From assembly GCA_946221065.1 (NCBI GenBank), contig CAMIIO010000015.1:1-56741 (forward strand): 56,741 bases of DNA, in the 5' to 3' direction. The notes beneath the pieces are model-generated. The model saw only the letters and a program-made list of their open reading frames with translations. It searched no databases and had not been told where the DNA came from. The position numbers and the translations under genes were made by a program. Below are positions 1 through 8,873 of this stretch, one piece after another (position 1 is the stretch's first letter; every line of letters begins with the position of its first letter). This stretch comes from an uncultured Rothia sp. GTDB lineage: Bacteria; Actinomycetota; Actinomycetes; Actinomycetales; Micrococcaceae.

Positions 1-26
1 TATTTCATTGGCTTTACCATAATTAT

Positions 27-73
27 AGTATACCCCTTCTATACTGAAAAGTATAGAGGGGGTATACTTTTTT
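27..73 (+). terminator. Rho-independent terminator of an upstream gene
   Basis: Inverted arms AGTATACCCC/TCTATACT and AGTATAGA/GGGGTATACT (27-45 and 50-68) are followed by a run of T to position 73. The gene it would end lies outside the window. Confidence 0.6.
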
Positions 74-210
74 GTATCAAAAATGTATTAGAAACCTTTT
101 CAGGTCACAAAACGTTATTAATGAGGCGTTAGCTTTTCCCTAGCCGGCTAAAGCTATATAAAGGGAAGATGTATAGCAGTAGTGACCCCACACTCATTGA
201 AAGGTGAGCT

Positions 211-1560
211 ATGTCTACCCCACAGATTTCCGAACTCGTTAACCAACTATCCTGCGAAGTTCTCACTGACCCCGCCGACTATGGCGAATACACTCACGAC
301 GCCTCTGATTATGAGGCGGAAGGCACCCCGCTCGGTGTCGTTTTTGCCGAGAAAACCGAGGACGTTTCCGCCGCCCTCAAATGGGCGAACGAGAATCGCG
401 TGCCCGTAAGCATTCGTGGCGCGGGAACCGGTATTGCCGGCGGAGCCGCAGCGTATCAGAACGGGCTGGTGCTCGCCCTCAACAAAATGAACAAGATTCT
501 TGCCTTGGATCCGGTGAATAAGCTCGCAGACATCCAGCCCGGCGTCATCACCGCAGAACTCGACGCCGCAGCCAACGAACACGGCCTGTTCTTTGCCCCG
601 GATCCGGCGTCGGCAAAAATTTCAACCGTGGGCGGCAATATCGCCACCAACGCGGGCGGTTTGCGTTGCGTGGCACACGGCGTTACCCTCGAAGCGGTTG
701 CCGCGCTTGAAGTAGTGCTCGCTAACGGCGACATCATCCACACCGGTTCCCGCACCATCAAAGACGTGAGCGGCTACAACCTCACCCAGCTCTTCGTTGG
801 CTCAGAAGGAACACTCGGTATTATCACCGGCGCAACCGTCCGACTCAAAACCGCGCCCAAGGGCGAGCCATACACCTTCAGCGCCCACTTTGACTCCATG
901 ACCGACGCCGCCCAGGCAGTGTTCGACGTCGTCAACAACGCCAAGCCCGAGGCACTGGAACTCATGGACGCCTTCTGCGTAGAAACCGTGGAACGCCACT
1001 TCCCCAGCGGACTCAAAGTACCCGAAGCCGCCCTGGTGCTCGGCCTGTGTGTGGGAGAGGATGCTAAGGAACAAGCAGAGCAGATTACCGAATTGTGCAA
1101 GGGCGCCGGGGCCTCCGAAGTCGCCGTAGCGCAAGGGCACGAGCTGATGAATACGCGCCGTAAGGCTCAGCCGGCGCTCGCGAAAGAGAATATTAATATC
1201 TTTGGCGATGTATCTGTGCCTATGAGTGAACTCACCACCATGACTCAGCGCATCGAGGAAATCTCACAGCGCACGGGTAAGAAGGTTGCCGTGGTGGCGC
1301 ACGCCGGGGACGGCAATCTACATCCCACCGTTGAATCTGGCGACACTCCCGAGCAGATGGAAGAAGGGTTGGAGGTGCTTAGCGAGATTGTGAAGGCAGC
1401 TATCGAGCTGGGTGGCGTGATTACCGGCGAGCACGGAATTGGCGCGCTCAAACAGCACGAGCTAAACCTACAGTTTAGCGAGCAGACCCTTGCGGTACAG
1501 CGTGCAATTAAGGCGGCACTGGACCCGAATAATATTTTGACCCCGAACCGGGTAATTTAA
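211..1560 (+). CDS. FAD-linked oxidase, GlcD/D-lactate dehydrogenase type
   Basis: A single-polypeptide flavoprotein of the FAD_binding_4/FAD-oxidase_C family, whose members oxidise 2-hydroxy acids such as glycolate or D-lactate. The N-terminal half carries the PP-loop type FAD site RGAGTGIAGG (residues 69-78) and the GGNIATNAGG stretch near residue 142. The C-terminal half has HAGDGNLHP and the closing GEHGIGALK and LDPNNILTPNRV motifs typical of the family. At 449 residues the length is normal. The start follows GAAAGGTGAG with good spacing. The gene stands alone between two terminators, so the substrate cannot be read from context. Membership of the family is secure; glycolate versus D-lactate versus another hydroxy acid is not resolved. 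Confidence 0.9.
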   Translation: MSTPQISELVNQLSCEVLTDPADYGEYTHDASDYEAEGTPLGVVFAEKTEDVSAALKWANENRVPVSIRGAGTGIAGGAAAYQNGLVLALNKMNKILALDPVNKLADIQPGVITAELDAAANEHGLFFAPDPASAKISTVGGNIATNAGGLRCVAHGVTLEAVAALEVVLANGDIIHTGSRTIKDVSGYNLTQLFVGSEGTLGIITGATVRLKTAPKGEPYTFSAHFDSMTDAAQAVFDVVNNAKPEALELMDAFCVETVERHFPSGLKVPEAALVLGLCVGEDAKEQAEQITELCKGAGASEVAVAQGHELMNTRRKAQPALAKENINIFGDVSVPMSELTTMTQRIEEISQRTGKKVAVVAHAGDGNLHPTVESGDTPEQMEEGLEVLSEIVKAAIELGGVITGEHGIGALKQHELNLQFSEQTLAVQRAIKAALDPNNILTPNRVI

Positions 1561-1586
1561 TCCCCGCTTCCTCACATTGAGGGGGT

Positions 1587-1624
1587 AAAAATGGCTGAAA
1601 ATCATGCGATTTTCAGCCATTTTT
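1587..1624. terminator. Bidirectional terminator
   Basis: A perfect 17-bp stem (AAAAATGGCTGAAAATC at 1587-1603 with its complement at 1608-1624) around a 4-nt loop, with A and T runs at either end. It sits between convergent genes and can end transcription from both sides. Confidence 0.85.
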
Positions 1625-1641
1625 GACACCCCAACGTATAG

Positions 1642-2250
1642 CTAGCTACAGCCACAACCTCCACAACCGCAGCCGCCCGACTTCTCCGACACCTCATCCT
1701 GCTCCTCAGCGTCTTTACGAGCTACCGAGCCGCTTTGAGGAATACCGTCACCAAAATCGCCACCCATCAGATTCACCCGGTTACCAATCGTGGGGCCACC
1801 GGCAGGCTTCTCCTTAACACCCGCCAGCACCGCCGCAAATCCGGCAGGTTCCTGCCCCGGCACTGTGCGCGGTTCCTCGACGGCGGAACCCCCGCAGGCG
1901 GCCGCGGCGGCAGAAACCTTCTTCTGCTTCACCGAACGAGCCTTCGAGAACCGCTGAAGCTGCTCGGCATCGGGATAGTTGTAGGAAACCTTTACGTCGC
2001 CGTCAGCCAGCAAAATAGGTAGGACGTCGTACCCGGCAATCTCAATCTGCTCGGCAACCGGTATACACTCCTCAAATGCGGAAGGGTAAGAATCCGTAGA
2101 GTACACGGCGATATCTAGCCCCGACTCCAGCAATTTCTGCGCGGTATCTAAAAATTCGGCGCGCTCGGCGTCGTCTGGATCATCAGGGTTTTCGCCTGGA
2201 CCGGGAATAAAAACCTCAAGTTCGGCAATTTCTGTGGTTGTTTTCTGCAC
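1642..2250 (-). CDS. ArsD-like protein with Cys-rich C-terminal tail
   Basis: The N-terminal ~95 residues follow the ArsD layout: LEVFIPGP strand, a helix ending ESGLDIAVYSTDSYPSAF, then DVLPILLADGDVKVSYNYP and an AEQLQRF end. Classical ArsD is an arsenite metallochaperone and repressor with a CysCys pair just after the first strand; here that pair is missing and replaced by GPGENPDD. The C-terminus instead ends GGCGCGGCGCS, a dense Cys/Gly tail that could bind soft metals, and there is one further CGG at about residue 128. A long Ala/Pro-rich linker joins the two parts. The GTG start at 2250 is chosen because AAGGAG lies just upstream; a longer reading with a TTG start at 2280 has no such site. 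No ars genes are nearby. The fold assignment is inference from pattern; function unknown. Confidence 0.6.
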   Translation of the reverse strand: MQKTTTEIAELEVFIPGPGENPDDPDDAERAEFLDTAQKLLESGLDIAVYSTDSYPSAFEECIPVAEQIEIAGYDVLPILLADGDVKVSYNYPDAEQLQRFSKARSVKQKKVSAAAAACGGSAVEEPRTVPGQEPAGFAAVLAGVKEKPAGGPTIGNRVNLMGGDFGDGIPQSGSVARKDAEEQDEVSEKSGGCGCGGCGCS

Positions 2251-2332
2251 GCTCACTCCTTGGAACGGGTTAAACGCCAAACCGCGCCAAGCATCTGCCG
2301 GCGCGACAAGCTAGATATTCTTACTCCCTAGC

Positions 2333-4450
2333 CTATCTCAGGAAGAACTTTCGTAGCCCGGATATGAAATTTCCTTCGTCAGATTCCAGATCCTTTCGGG
2401 TCTGCTCAAAAGGGTTGGTGTATGCGGGCCGATCCGAGCGCGGGCTGGCGTTGTGGTTAGCGCGCAATGACCCTTTTGAGTCTTGCTCTGAACTTTCGGT
2501 CGCCTCAGTGTTGGCGTTTTTTTCGTCGAGGTTTGCGTCATCGTGGGGAACTTCGCTCACGGGCTGCTCTACTTCACGGTCTAGGAGCACCTCAACCTGT
2601 GAACGATACGCGGAAGACTTCTCGGAGGGTTCTTCAGCGGAGCCCGAGTCTGCTACCTCATCGGAGGTTATCTGCTGGGCTTGAGCTTCTGCGTCATCGC
2701 CGGGGTACTCCCATGGGAAATGCTCCGACTCTTCTTCAACATCGCCGGGGTACTCCCACGGGAAGCGCTCGGGTTCGGGGATAGGATCTTCCTCCACCGT
2801 TGATTCAGTAGCTTCAGCTTCCTCTTCGATCTCGGGGTGTTCAGTAGGTTTTGCTGAAGCTTCTTCTGCCTCTTTTGCAGCTGCTAATCGGGCTTGAATA
2901 GCACTAAACTCGGCAGCGAAATCAAAGGCGGGCTTGTCTTGGCTCTGATCTGGGTGAAACGACTCAGCGTTCACCGATGAGCCGTTTTGATAGTCTTCGC
3001 CACGGTTAAGTTCGGCTTCACGCCCTGCCAGAATATCTTGCGCTGAAAGGCTTTGAACCTCACCCTGCGTGGGCACATCCGGAACCATGTTCTCATGATC
3101 TTCGGGAAAGTCAGGTTCTTGTATTTCTGGCTTGGAGGGCACGACGTCGTTTTGTTCAACGGAAGCAACCGGCTCAATAAAGCCGAGGTTAGCGGGCTCG
3201 AACGGGTTTGCCTGCCCGGATGTTTCAGTGAGTTCTTCTTCAGGGTTATCTGTAGATCCCTCAGCTTCAGAACTCTGCTCGACTTCACTAGAGTCGGTGG
3301 GCTCGGTAGTATCTGCGGATTCAGCAGACTCGGCAAAAGCGGCAGACTCATCTACGAAAGTAGCCTGTGCTACCTCCTCCGAATCTGCCTCACGCGCTAA
3401 AGGGGCGGGGAAATCCTCGTTATCTTCCATGGCTATGAGCCTTGTTTCTTCCGCTAACCCGGCGTCTTCACCGGCGGGCTGAGGAGTAGAAGAAGGTGCG
3501 CTAGCCTCTGCTTGTGCGGCGGCCTCTGCGGCCGCTTCTACGTTGGGCTCGGAGACGGTTTCTACCGCAGGTTCGAGTACCGACGCCACGGCGGTCCAGT
3601 AGAGAGCCTGGGGCGGTTGTTCGCCGCTACTGCTCTCTGTCTCGTATGCCTGGGGCACCCAATCGCCCGTTACAAACTGTGCTAAGGAGCGCGCTACTAG
3701 GTGAGGTACTTGCGGTTCGGAGGAGGGGCGAGCAATAATCTGCCCAATCTCTCCGGCGGCACCGGGGGCAAGATCTGCGGCGTAGAGGTTTTCGGGGTCA
3801 TGCGCGAGCTCAACCCACTTGTTGTTGGTCAGCATGGGCTGCACGACGTCGGACGGAGTGGGCGCGGGCAACTCAATATCTGCTTTGGCGAAGTAGCGGT
3901 GTCCAAAGTCGGCTTCAATATCTGAGGCAAGTATATCTCCGCACGGACCCTCGCCTACTTTGCCTTCTTTTACTACCGAGCGGTAGAAGCGTATCTCGGG
4001 CAGTGGTTCGTAGTCGAACTTAATGCTGGCGTCTTCGACGTCGCGCACACGCCAGCCGTGGCGGTGCCCAAGGTCCAGGAGCGTTTTGCGTAGCAGAAAC
4101 CCGTCGTTTTGGGCGTAGGGAACAGCAGAGAGATTCCCCGACCCCTGGACGCCGTTGTCTTGTGCGGCGTCGTGGGGTGCCGCGTCTGTCTGAAGAGTTT
4201 CCAGGCGTAGCTCGCAGTTAGCCGGTAGGGTACCGTCTTTGGCTAGACGGTCTACTGCAAGCATGAATTCTTGGACTAAAACGGGTTCGGCAATGAGCCC
4301 GCCCTCCTTGCGCGTGAGGGCGAGATCTAGTAGTTCCCCCGACCCGATTCGCACCTGCGCCTCGGCGGCTTCGCCGGTGCGTTGCGAATAGTCCTCTAGT
4401 AGAGCGGAAAGGGCGGGCAAGTGCAGTGATTGGGAGCTATCAAAACTCAT
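2333..4450 (-). CDS. Long acidic protein of unknown function
   Basis: A 705-residue protein not recognised. Roughly the first 290 residues look folded, with mixed charged and hydrophobic stretches and no signal peptide. From about residue 290 the sequence becomes low-complexity, rich in Glu, Ala, Ser and Pro, and is probably disordered. Within it an eight-residue unit FPWEYPGD occurs twice about a dozen residues apart (encoded near 2700-2765), which may be a short binding motif. The chain ends in a basic amphipathic stretch, FISGLRKFFLR, that could touch membrane or nucleic acid. It is transcribed alone; the next gene on this strand starts 53 bp after it. No domain can be named from the sequence. 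Confidence 0.7.
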   Translation of the reverse strand: MSFDSSQSLHLPALSALLEDYSQRTGEAAEAQVRIGSGELLDLALTRKEGGLIAEPVLVQEFMLAVDRLAKDGTLPANCELRLETLQTDAAPHDAAQDNGVQGSGNLSAVPYAQNDGFLLRKTLLDLGHRHGWRVRDVEDASIKFDYEPLPEIRFYRSVVKEGKVGEGPCGDILASDIEADFGHRYFAKADIELPAPTPSDVVQPMLTNNKWVELAHDPENLYAADLAPGAAGEIGQIIARPSSEPQVPHLVARSLAQFVTGDWVPQAYETESSSGEQPPQALYWTAVASVLEPAVETVSEPNVEAAAEAAAQAEASAPSSTPQPAGEDAGLAEETRLIAMEDNEDFPAPLAREADSEEVAQATFVDESAAFAESAESADTTEPTDSSEVEQSSEAEGSTDNPEEELTETSGQANPFEPANLGFIEPVASVEQNDVVPSKPEIQEPDFPEDHENMVPDVPTQGEVQSLSAQDILAGREAELNRGEDYQNGSSVNAESFHPDQSQDKPAFDFAAEFSAIQARLAAAKEAEEASAKPTEHPEIEEEAEATESTVEEDPIPEPERFPWEYPGDVEEESEHFPWEYPGDDAEAQAQQITSDEVADSGSAEEPSEKSSAYRSQVEVLLDREVEQPVSEVPHDDANLDEKNANTEATESSEQDSKGSLRANHNASPRSDRPAYTNPFEQTRKDLESDEGNFISGLRKFFLR

Positions 4451-4813
4451 ATATCCATAATCTCATAATTGCGTACGGGGCAAATGTAAGCTAAACCGTT
4501 TGTACGCTGGTTAGAGAGCATTAACCTGCTTGCTATTAGGAGGTTGTTTTAATTCGTCCCCAATAATTCCGACTTTAGTCTTTTGTGTCGCATGCGCTGG
4601 GGCGGGCATTTCGACCCCATATCGACGCATAGATGTCTACAACTTGTGGGCAGGTTAGGCGATGTGCTCGCTCCCTGGCAAAAACACAGTTCTTAAACCA
4701 TGTTTTCGCGCAGGGAGCGGGCGCGTTGCTCGAAAAATAGAGGGGGACTAGTCAGCCAACATGTGCTCGACGTCCATGGGTACTTCCCCGCGGAAGAAGG
4801 CTGGGCGGCGTGC
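4451..4813. other. Intergenic region without a visible gene
   Basis: No reading frame here looks coding. The main structure is the hairpin listed separately at 4666-4722, downstream of the permease gene. The part next to 4450 should hold the promoter of the acidic protein, but no clear -35/-10 pair stands out. Confidence 0.5.
4666..4722. terminator. Hairpin terminator after the permease gene
   Basis: GCTCCCTG and CAGGGAGC arms, extended inward by CAAAAACA with TGTTTTCG, form an imperfect stem around a ~15-nt loop. It lies about 90 bp past the permease stop on its strand. Confidence 0.5.
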
Positions 4814-6292
4814 TCATTGATACGCCATGACTGCCAGACCAATCAGCAGAATCACGATGGCAAGCACAAATACCAATCCCAATCCGGCAATATTTGAACC
4901 CGAACCGTACGCCGGATCCATTGAGCTCACCAGGGTCTGAGCAAAGAATACGGTGAGCAGAATACCGCCAAGCAGAGGGAAGAGGAACTTATTAAAAAAG
5001 TTGCCGGCACCGGTTCTGAACGAGGTTTTGCGGAAATACCAAACGCAGGCAAACGCGGTAACACCGTAGTACAGACACACCATGAGGGAGAGCGCGGAGA
5101 TGGTGTCCCAGAGCACGGACTCGGAGATAAACCGCATAGCAACATAGAAGATGGTGGCGACGGCGCAGGAGACGATGGTTGCAAAGCTGGGGGACTGGTA
5201 GCGGGGGCTGATCTCTGCAAATTTTGGGCCGAGCGCCTTGTAATAACCCATAGCAAGTAGAGTGCGTGCGGGGGAGACGGCGGTTGATTGCAGGGAAGCG
5301 AGGGCAGAAACCATAACTGCCAGAGACATCAAAATACCCAGGGGGCCAAGCACGGGGGCGGAGAGCGCGGCAAAAATGTTCTCTTGATTATCCGGATTGC
5401 TCAAGCCTAGCCCGGTGTCTGAAACTCCAGAGAAAGCGAGGGTGGACACGGAGATAAAGAGGTAAAGCAGTACCACGGTGAGGATGGTTCCTACTGCCGC
5501 TTTGCCGGGGGTGGTGTGTTCGCCTTCAGTTTCTTCGTTCATGGTGAGCACAGCGTCCCAACCCCAATAAATAAAGAACACCAGAGAGATAGCGGAAGAA
5601 AAAGAAGAGAAGGACTCCACTCCAAAGGGGTTGAACCATTCGAGTTGCGGGGTGAGGTTGGCAAAGCCGCTGCCGTTGAGCGCGTGGTAGGTGGCGACGG
5701 CGGCAAAGATGAAGAGCACAAGGAGTTGGAAGATGATGAGCCAGGTTTGGAGCTTCTGGGTGGCGTCAATGCCTCGGTAGGTGATGTAGCAACCGATAGC
5801 CATGAATATGAGGAAGGTGCCAATGTTAATGAAGTTGTTGGTGGAGAGCGCGGCAAGATCTGGGTTGCGGAACACCTGGCTAATGAGTAGGAAGAAGAAG
5901 TCGACGGCGATGCCAGCAAGGTTGGAGAGCACCAGGATGGTTGCGGCAAGTAGTGCCCAGCCGCCAAGCCAGCCTATCCAGGGACCGAACGCTTTGGTGG
6001 TCCAGGTGAAGGTGGTGCCGGCGTCGGGCATGGCTTCGTTGAGTTCGCGGTAGCCAATGGCTACGAGCAGCATGGGGATAAATCCCACGAGGAAGATGGC
6101 GGGCATGTGTTCACCGGCGACGGCGCCCACGGGACCGAGTGCGCCGGAGAGTGAGTATGCCGGTGCTACGACGGAGATGCCGATGATAATAGCGCCAAAG
6201 AGAGTAACGCTGCCTGCGGAGAGTCCCTTTTTGTTGGCGGCGGTGGTGTCTACTTCGCCGTGGGGGTGGATAATCACGGGTTGTTGTGCCAT
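4814..6292 (-). CDS. APC-family permease, probable putrescine/polyamine importer
   Basis: A 492-residue integral membrane transporter of the amino acid-polyamine-organocation superfamily. The N-terminus shows the family hallmark SAGSVTLFGAIIIGISVVAPAYSLSG split over the first membrane segment, followed by about twelve hydrophobic spans and FIPMLLVAIGYRELN, typical of this group. An AGAGGAA ribosome site precedes the ATG at 6292. The gene follows the TetR gene on the same strand and has its own copy of the palindromic operator at 6331-6347, the same element found in front of the putrescine oxidase. That shared control makes uptake of putrescine, another diamine or GABA the best guess. The transporter family is clear; the substrate is inferred from neighbours. 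Confidence 0.85.
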   Translation of the reverse strand: MAQQPVIIHPHGEVDTTAANKKGLSAGSVTLFGAIIIGISVVAPAYSLSGALGPVGAVAGEHMPAIFLVGFIPMLLVAIGYRELNEAMPDAGTTFTWTTKAFGPWIGWLGGWALLAATILVLSNLAGIAVDFFFLLISQVFRNPDLAALSTNNFINIGTFLIFMAIGCYITYRGIDATQKLQTWLIIFQLLVLFIFAAVATYHALNGSGFANLTPQLEWFNPFGVESFSSFSSAISLVFFIYWGWDAVLTMNEETEGEHTTPGKAAVGTILTVVLLYLFISVSTLAFSGVSDTGLGLSNPDNQENIFAALSAPVLGPLGILMSLAVMVSALASLQSTAVSPARTLLAMGYYKALGPKFAEISPRYQSPSFATIVSCAVATIFYVAMRFISESVLWDTISALSLMVCLYYGVTAFACVWYFRKTSFRTGAGNFFNKFLFPLLGGILLTVFFAQTLVSSMDPAYGSGSNIAGLGLVFVLAIVILLIGLAVMAYQ

Positions 6293-6330
6293 GGTATTCC
6301 TCTTCTCTGGGCGGGTGCCCTACCACTTTT

Positions 6331-6347
6331 AACGAACGCTATTCGTT
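6331..6347. promoter_or_regulatory. Operator copy 1, TetR regulon
   Basis: AACGAACGCTATTCGTT, within the longer palindrome TTTAACGAA..TTCGTTAAA (6328-6350), 39 bp upstream of the permease start. It matches operator copy 2 (7310-7326) at 13 of 17 positions, including both AACGA/TTCGTT arms. Binding by the adjacent TetR protein is inferred. Confidence 0.75.
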
Positions 6348-6520
6348 AAAGGGGAAGAATACACAGTGTGACGCAGGATATAAAGCATTTTGCAAAAAAT
6401 ATGTGACCTGTAACGCTCTGTGACGTGTGTGAATATCTAGCGAATGCCGAAAATCAGGGAAAATGTTCCCCGGAAATAGCCACCCACGTTGTTCATCAGT
6501 TTGTCTGCCAACTCAGGGGA

Positions 6521-7225
6521 TTAGATGAGCTGCGCCCCAAAAGTAGTGGCGGAGAACCTGCCCAGCAGTGCATACAAGCCCGCTTCAAAGGCAAGCTGTG
6601 CAGGATTCTCATGCGCGGCGGAAAGCTCTCGATAGGCGGCGGTCATCGCCGGGTGGTCTTCACTCAACTCGGCGGGGTCAAAAATATCCGCCGGCGCTGT
6701 TGCGTCCAGCGCTGAACCCAGCAAAAATGCCTCCAGCGCCTCGACTGTGGAAAGCGCATGAGCGGGTGCAAAACCAAACTCAATAAACGCGCTCACCACC
6801 TGCTCATACATAGCAAGAGTCCGTGGCGCCCGGCGAACCGGCGTAATGGCAAGGTGGGCAACAACTTCCGGAGTGGCGGCAAAGGCGTTGGCATAGGAAC
6901 GCGCCCACTGCGCGGTGGCCTCAATCCACAAAATACTGGCGGCGCCGGGTGCCGGGTTGGTCTGATGTAGGGTGGTGACGGCGTCGAGCAGGGGTTGCAC
7001 GGAAATTTCCCGAACCACATGATCGCTGATATTAGCGAGCACCTCATCGCGGGAATCTACGTGGTTATAGAGGGAAGACGCCGCCACATTGAGTTCCTTA
7101 GCAAGAGAAGACATAGTGAACCCGCCGTGCTTTTTGAGAAGTCGGCAGGCGGCCTCGGTAATGCGCTCGCTGGTAAGTATGGTGCCGGAGGGTCTGCCGG
7201 CGGCGCGGTGTGTGGGAGTGCTCAT
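6521..7225 (-). CDS. TetR-family repressor of the putrescine genes
   Basis: The N-terminal segment after GRPSGTILTSERI is a TetR helix-turn-helix: ITEAACRLLKKHGGFTMSSLAKELNVAASSLYNHVDSRDEVL is the family pattern (about residues 20-60). The C-terminal ~170 residues form the variable ligand-binding domain, ending in a hydrophobic helix (ALLGRFSATTF). The start at 7225 follows AAGGGACAG; an in-frame start at 7270 with AGGAAG upstream is also possible and would add 15 residues. The gene is divergent from the putrescine oxidase and upstream of the permease, and the same 17-bp palindrome lies in front of both. By analogy with other TetR regulators it would release the operators when putrescine or an oxidation product binds; the ligand is inference. 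Confidence 0.85.
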   Translation of the reverse strand: MSTPTHRAAGRPSGTILTSERITEAACRLLKKHGGFTMSSLAKELNVAASSLYNHVDSRDEVLANISDHVVREISVQPLLDAVTTLHQTNPAPGAASILWIEATAQWARSYANAFAATPEVVAHLAITPVRRAPRTLAMYEQVVSAFIEFGFAPAHALSTVEALEAFLLGSALDATAPADIFDPAELSEDHPAMTAAYRELSAAHENPAQLAFEAGLYALLGRFSATTFGAQLI

Positions 7226-7309
7226 GCTGTCCCTTGGTGGTTGAGTGGAAGAGTCTTTATATTTTCTCATTGGGTACTTCCTATGTGACGTAAGAAACGC
7301 TAACCTAAA

Positions 7310-7326
7310 AACGAATAGTATTCGTT
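7310..7326. promoter_or_regulatory. Operator copy 2, TetR regulon
   Basis: AACGAATAGTATTCGTT, symmetric around position 7318 and extended by flanking A/T to AAAACGAAT..ATTCGTTTT. It lies in the divergent promoter region of the TetR gene and the oxidase, 31 bp before the oxidase start, so one protein dimer could control both. Confidence 0.75.
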
Positions 7327-7356
7327 TTATCTCACAGCGTGTGAAAGGTGATGCTC

Positions 7357-8784
7357 ATGGCACCCCAGGAACTAACCCGCGACGTCGTCATTATCGGTGC
7401 CGGACCGTCCGGCCTTACCGCAGCTTACCGCCTGCAACAGGCAGGGCACACGGTGGCGGTTCTCGAAGCCCGCGAACGCGTGGGCGGCAGAACCTGGAAC
7501 GGCGACATCGACGGCGCATTCATCGAAATCGGTGGGCAGTGGATCTCCCCGGATCAAACCGAACTCTCCGCACTCGTTGAAGAACTCGGCTTGCAAACCT
7601 TCTCCCGCTATCGCGAAGGGGAGTCCATCTATAAGGCGCTGGACGGTTCCATTAAACGCTACTCGGGAGACATCTTCCCCGTCAGCGAAAAAACCAAGTC
7701 CGAAATGCTCCGACTCATCGACGTCATGGACAAGCTCGCCGCGGAAATCGGCGTCGAAGAACCCTGGGCACACCCCAAAGCCAAGGAATTAGACTCCATC
7801 AGCTTCCGCGAATGGCTCAAACAGCAAACCGACGACGACGAAGCCCGTAATAACATCTCCCTCTTCATCGCCGGCGCCATGCTCACCAAGCCCGAATATG
7901 CCTTCTCCACCTTGCAGGCGGTACTCATGGCGGCCTCCGCAGGATCCTTCTCCAACCTGGTAGACGAAGACTTTATCCTGGATAAGCGCGTGCTCGGCGG
8001 TATGCAGTCCGTCTCCCTCAAACTCGCTGAAAAGGTAGGGAAAGAAAATATTGTGCTCGGACACCCCGTGCGCGTGCTCCGCTGGCAAGAAGAGGGCGAA
8101 TACCCCGTACTTGCTGAGGCAGAGGACTTCTCCGAGGCCGGCGTCGCCAACCCCGACGGCGGCGTCAAGGTGCGTGCCAAGTACGCCATCATGGCTGTAC
8201 CGCCAAATCTCTACTCACGCGTGTCTTTTGTGCCCGCACTGGACCGCCGTCAGCACCAAATGCACCAGCACCAGTCCCTTGGCCTGGTTATCAAGGTACA
8301 CGCGGTCTACGACACCCCGTTCTGGCGCGAAGACGGACTCTCCGGCACCTGCTTTGCCTGCGAAAACCTGGTGCAGGAAATCTACGACAACACCAACTAT
8401 GACCCCGCCACGGGCAAGGAAGAAGAACGCGGCACGCTCGTCGGCTTTGTCTCCGATGAGAAGGCCGACTACCTCTTTACCCTCACCGCCGAAGAGCGCA
8501 AGCAAAAAATCCTCGAATCCATGGCAGAAATGCTGGGCGAGAAGACCCTACACCCGGTTGCCTACTACGAATCCGACTGGGGTGCCGAAGAATGGACCCG
8601 CGGAGCCTACGCCGCCAGCTACGACCTTGGCGGATTGAGCCGCTACGGAGCCTACCAGGCAGAAGCCGTTGGCCCCATCTACTGGTCCTGCTCAGACATC
8701 GCCTCCGACGGCTACCAGCACGTTGACGGCGCCGTTCGCATGGGCAAAAAAACCGCTGAGCTTCTGCACCAAAAACTCAGCTAA
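7357..8784 (+). CDS. puo: Putrescine oxidase (flavin amine oxidase)
   Basis: A 475-residue FAD amine oxidase. The N-terminus has the dinucleotide-binding VIIGAGPSGLTAAYRL and then EARERVGGRTW, the classic flavin monoamine oxidase start; the C-terminus has WSCSDIASDGYQHVDGA, where the flavin ring region closes. Length and sequence pattern fit the bacterial putrescine oxidases of Kocuria/Micrococcus and Rhodococcus, which convert putrescine, oxygen and water to 4-aminobutanal, ammonia and hydrogen peroxide. There is no signal peptide, so it is cytoplasmic. The ATG at 7357 is preferred because GAAAGG lies eight bases upstream; ATG 7351 and GTG 7348 are too close to it. Downstream genes supply the remaining steps to succinate. 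Family certain, substrate strongly supported by context. Confidence 0.9.
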   Translation: MAPQELTRDVVIIGAGPSGLTAAYRLQQAGHTVAVLEARERVGGRTWNGDIDGAFIEIGGQWISPDQTELSALVEELGLQTFSRYREGESIYKALDGSIKRYSGDIFPVSEKTKSEMLRLIDVMDKLAAEIGVEEPWAHPKAKELDSISFREWLKQQTDDDEARNNISLFIAGAMLTKPEYAFSTLQAVLMAASAGSFSNLVDEDFILDKRVLGGMQSVSLKLAEKVGKENIVLGHPVRVLRWQEEGEYPVLAEAEDFSEAGVANPDGGVKVRAKYAIMAVPPNLYSRVSFVPALDRRQHQMHQHQSLGLVIKVHAVYDTPFWREDGLSGTCFACENLVQEIYDNTNYDPATGKEEERGTLVGFVSDEKADYLFTLTAEERKQKILESMAEMLGEKTLHPVAYYESDWGAEEWTRGAYAASYDLGGLSRYGAYQAEAVGPIYWSCSDIASDGYQHVDGAVRMGKKTAELLHQKLS

Positions 8785-8873
8785 CCCCTCATCTGCCTGC
8801 CGCCCGGCTCACCACCTAAACACGCCGGGCGGCAGGTGCCCCTCACTTGCTCAACAACCTTTCAGGAGTTCGC

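Noticed and set aside
7299..7310. Possible iron-regulator (DtxR/IdeR) box GCTAACCTAA before the oxidase gene
   Set aside because: Only one half matches; the opposite half is absent and the TetR palindrome explains the site better.
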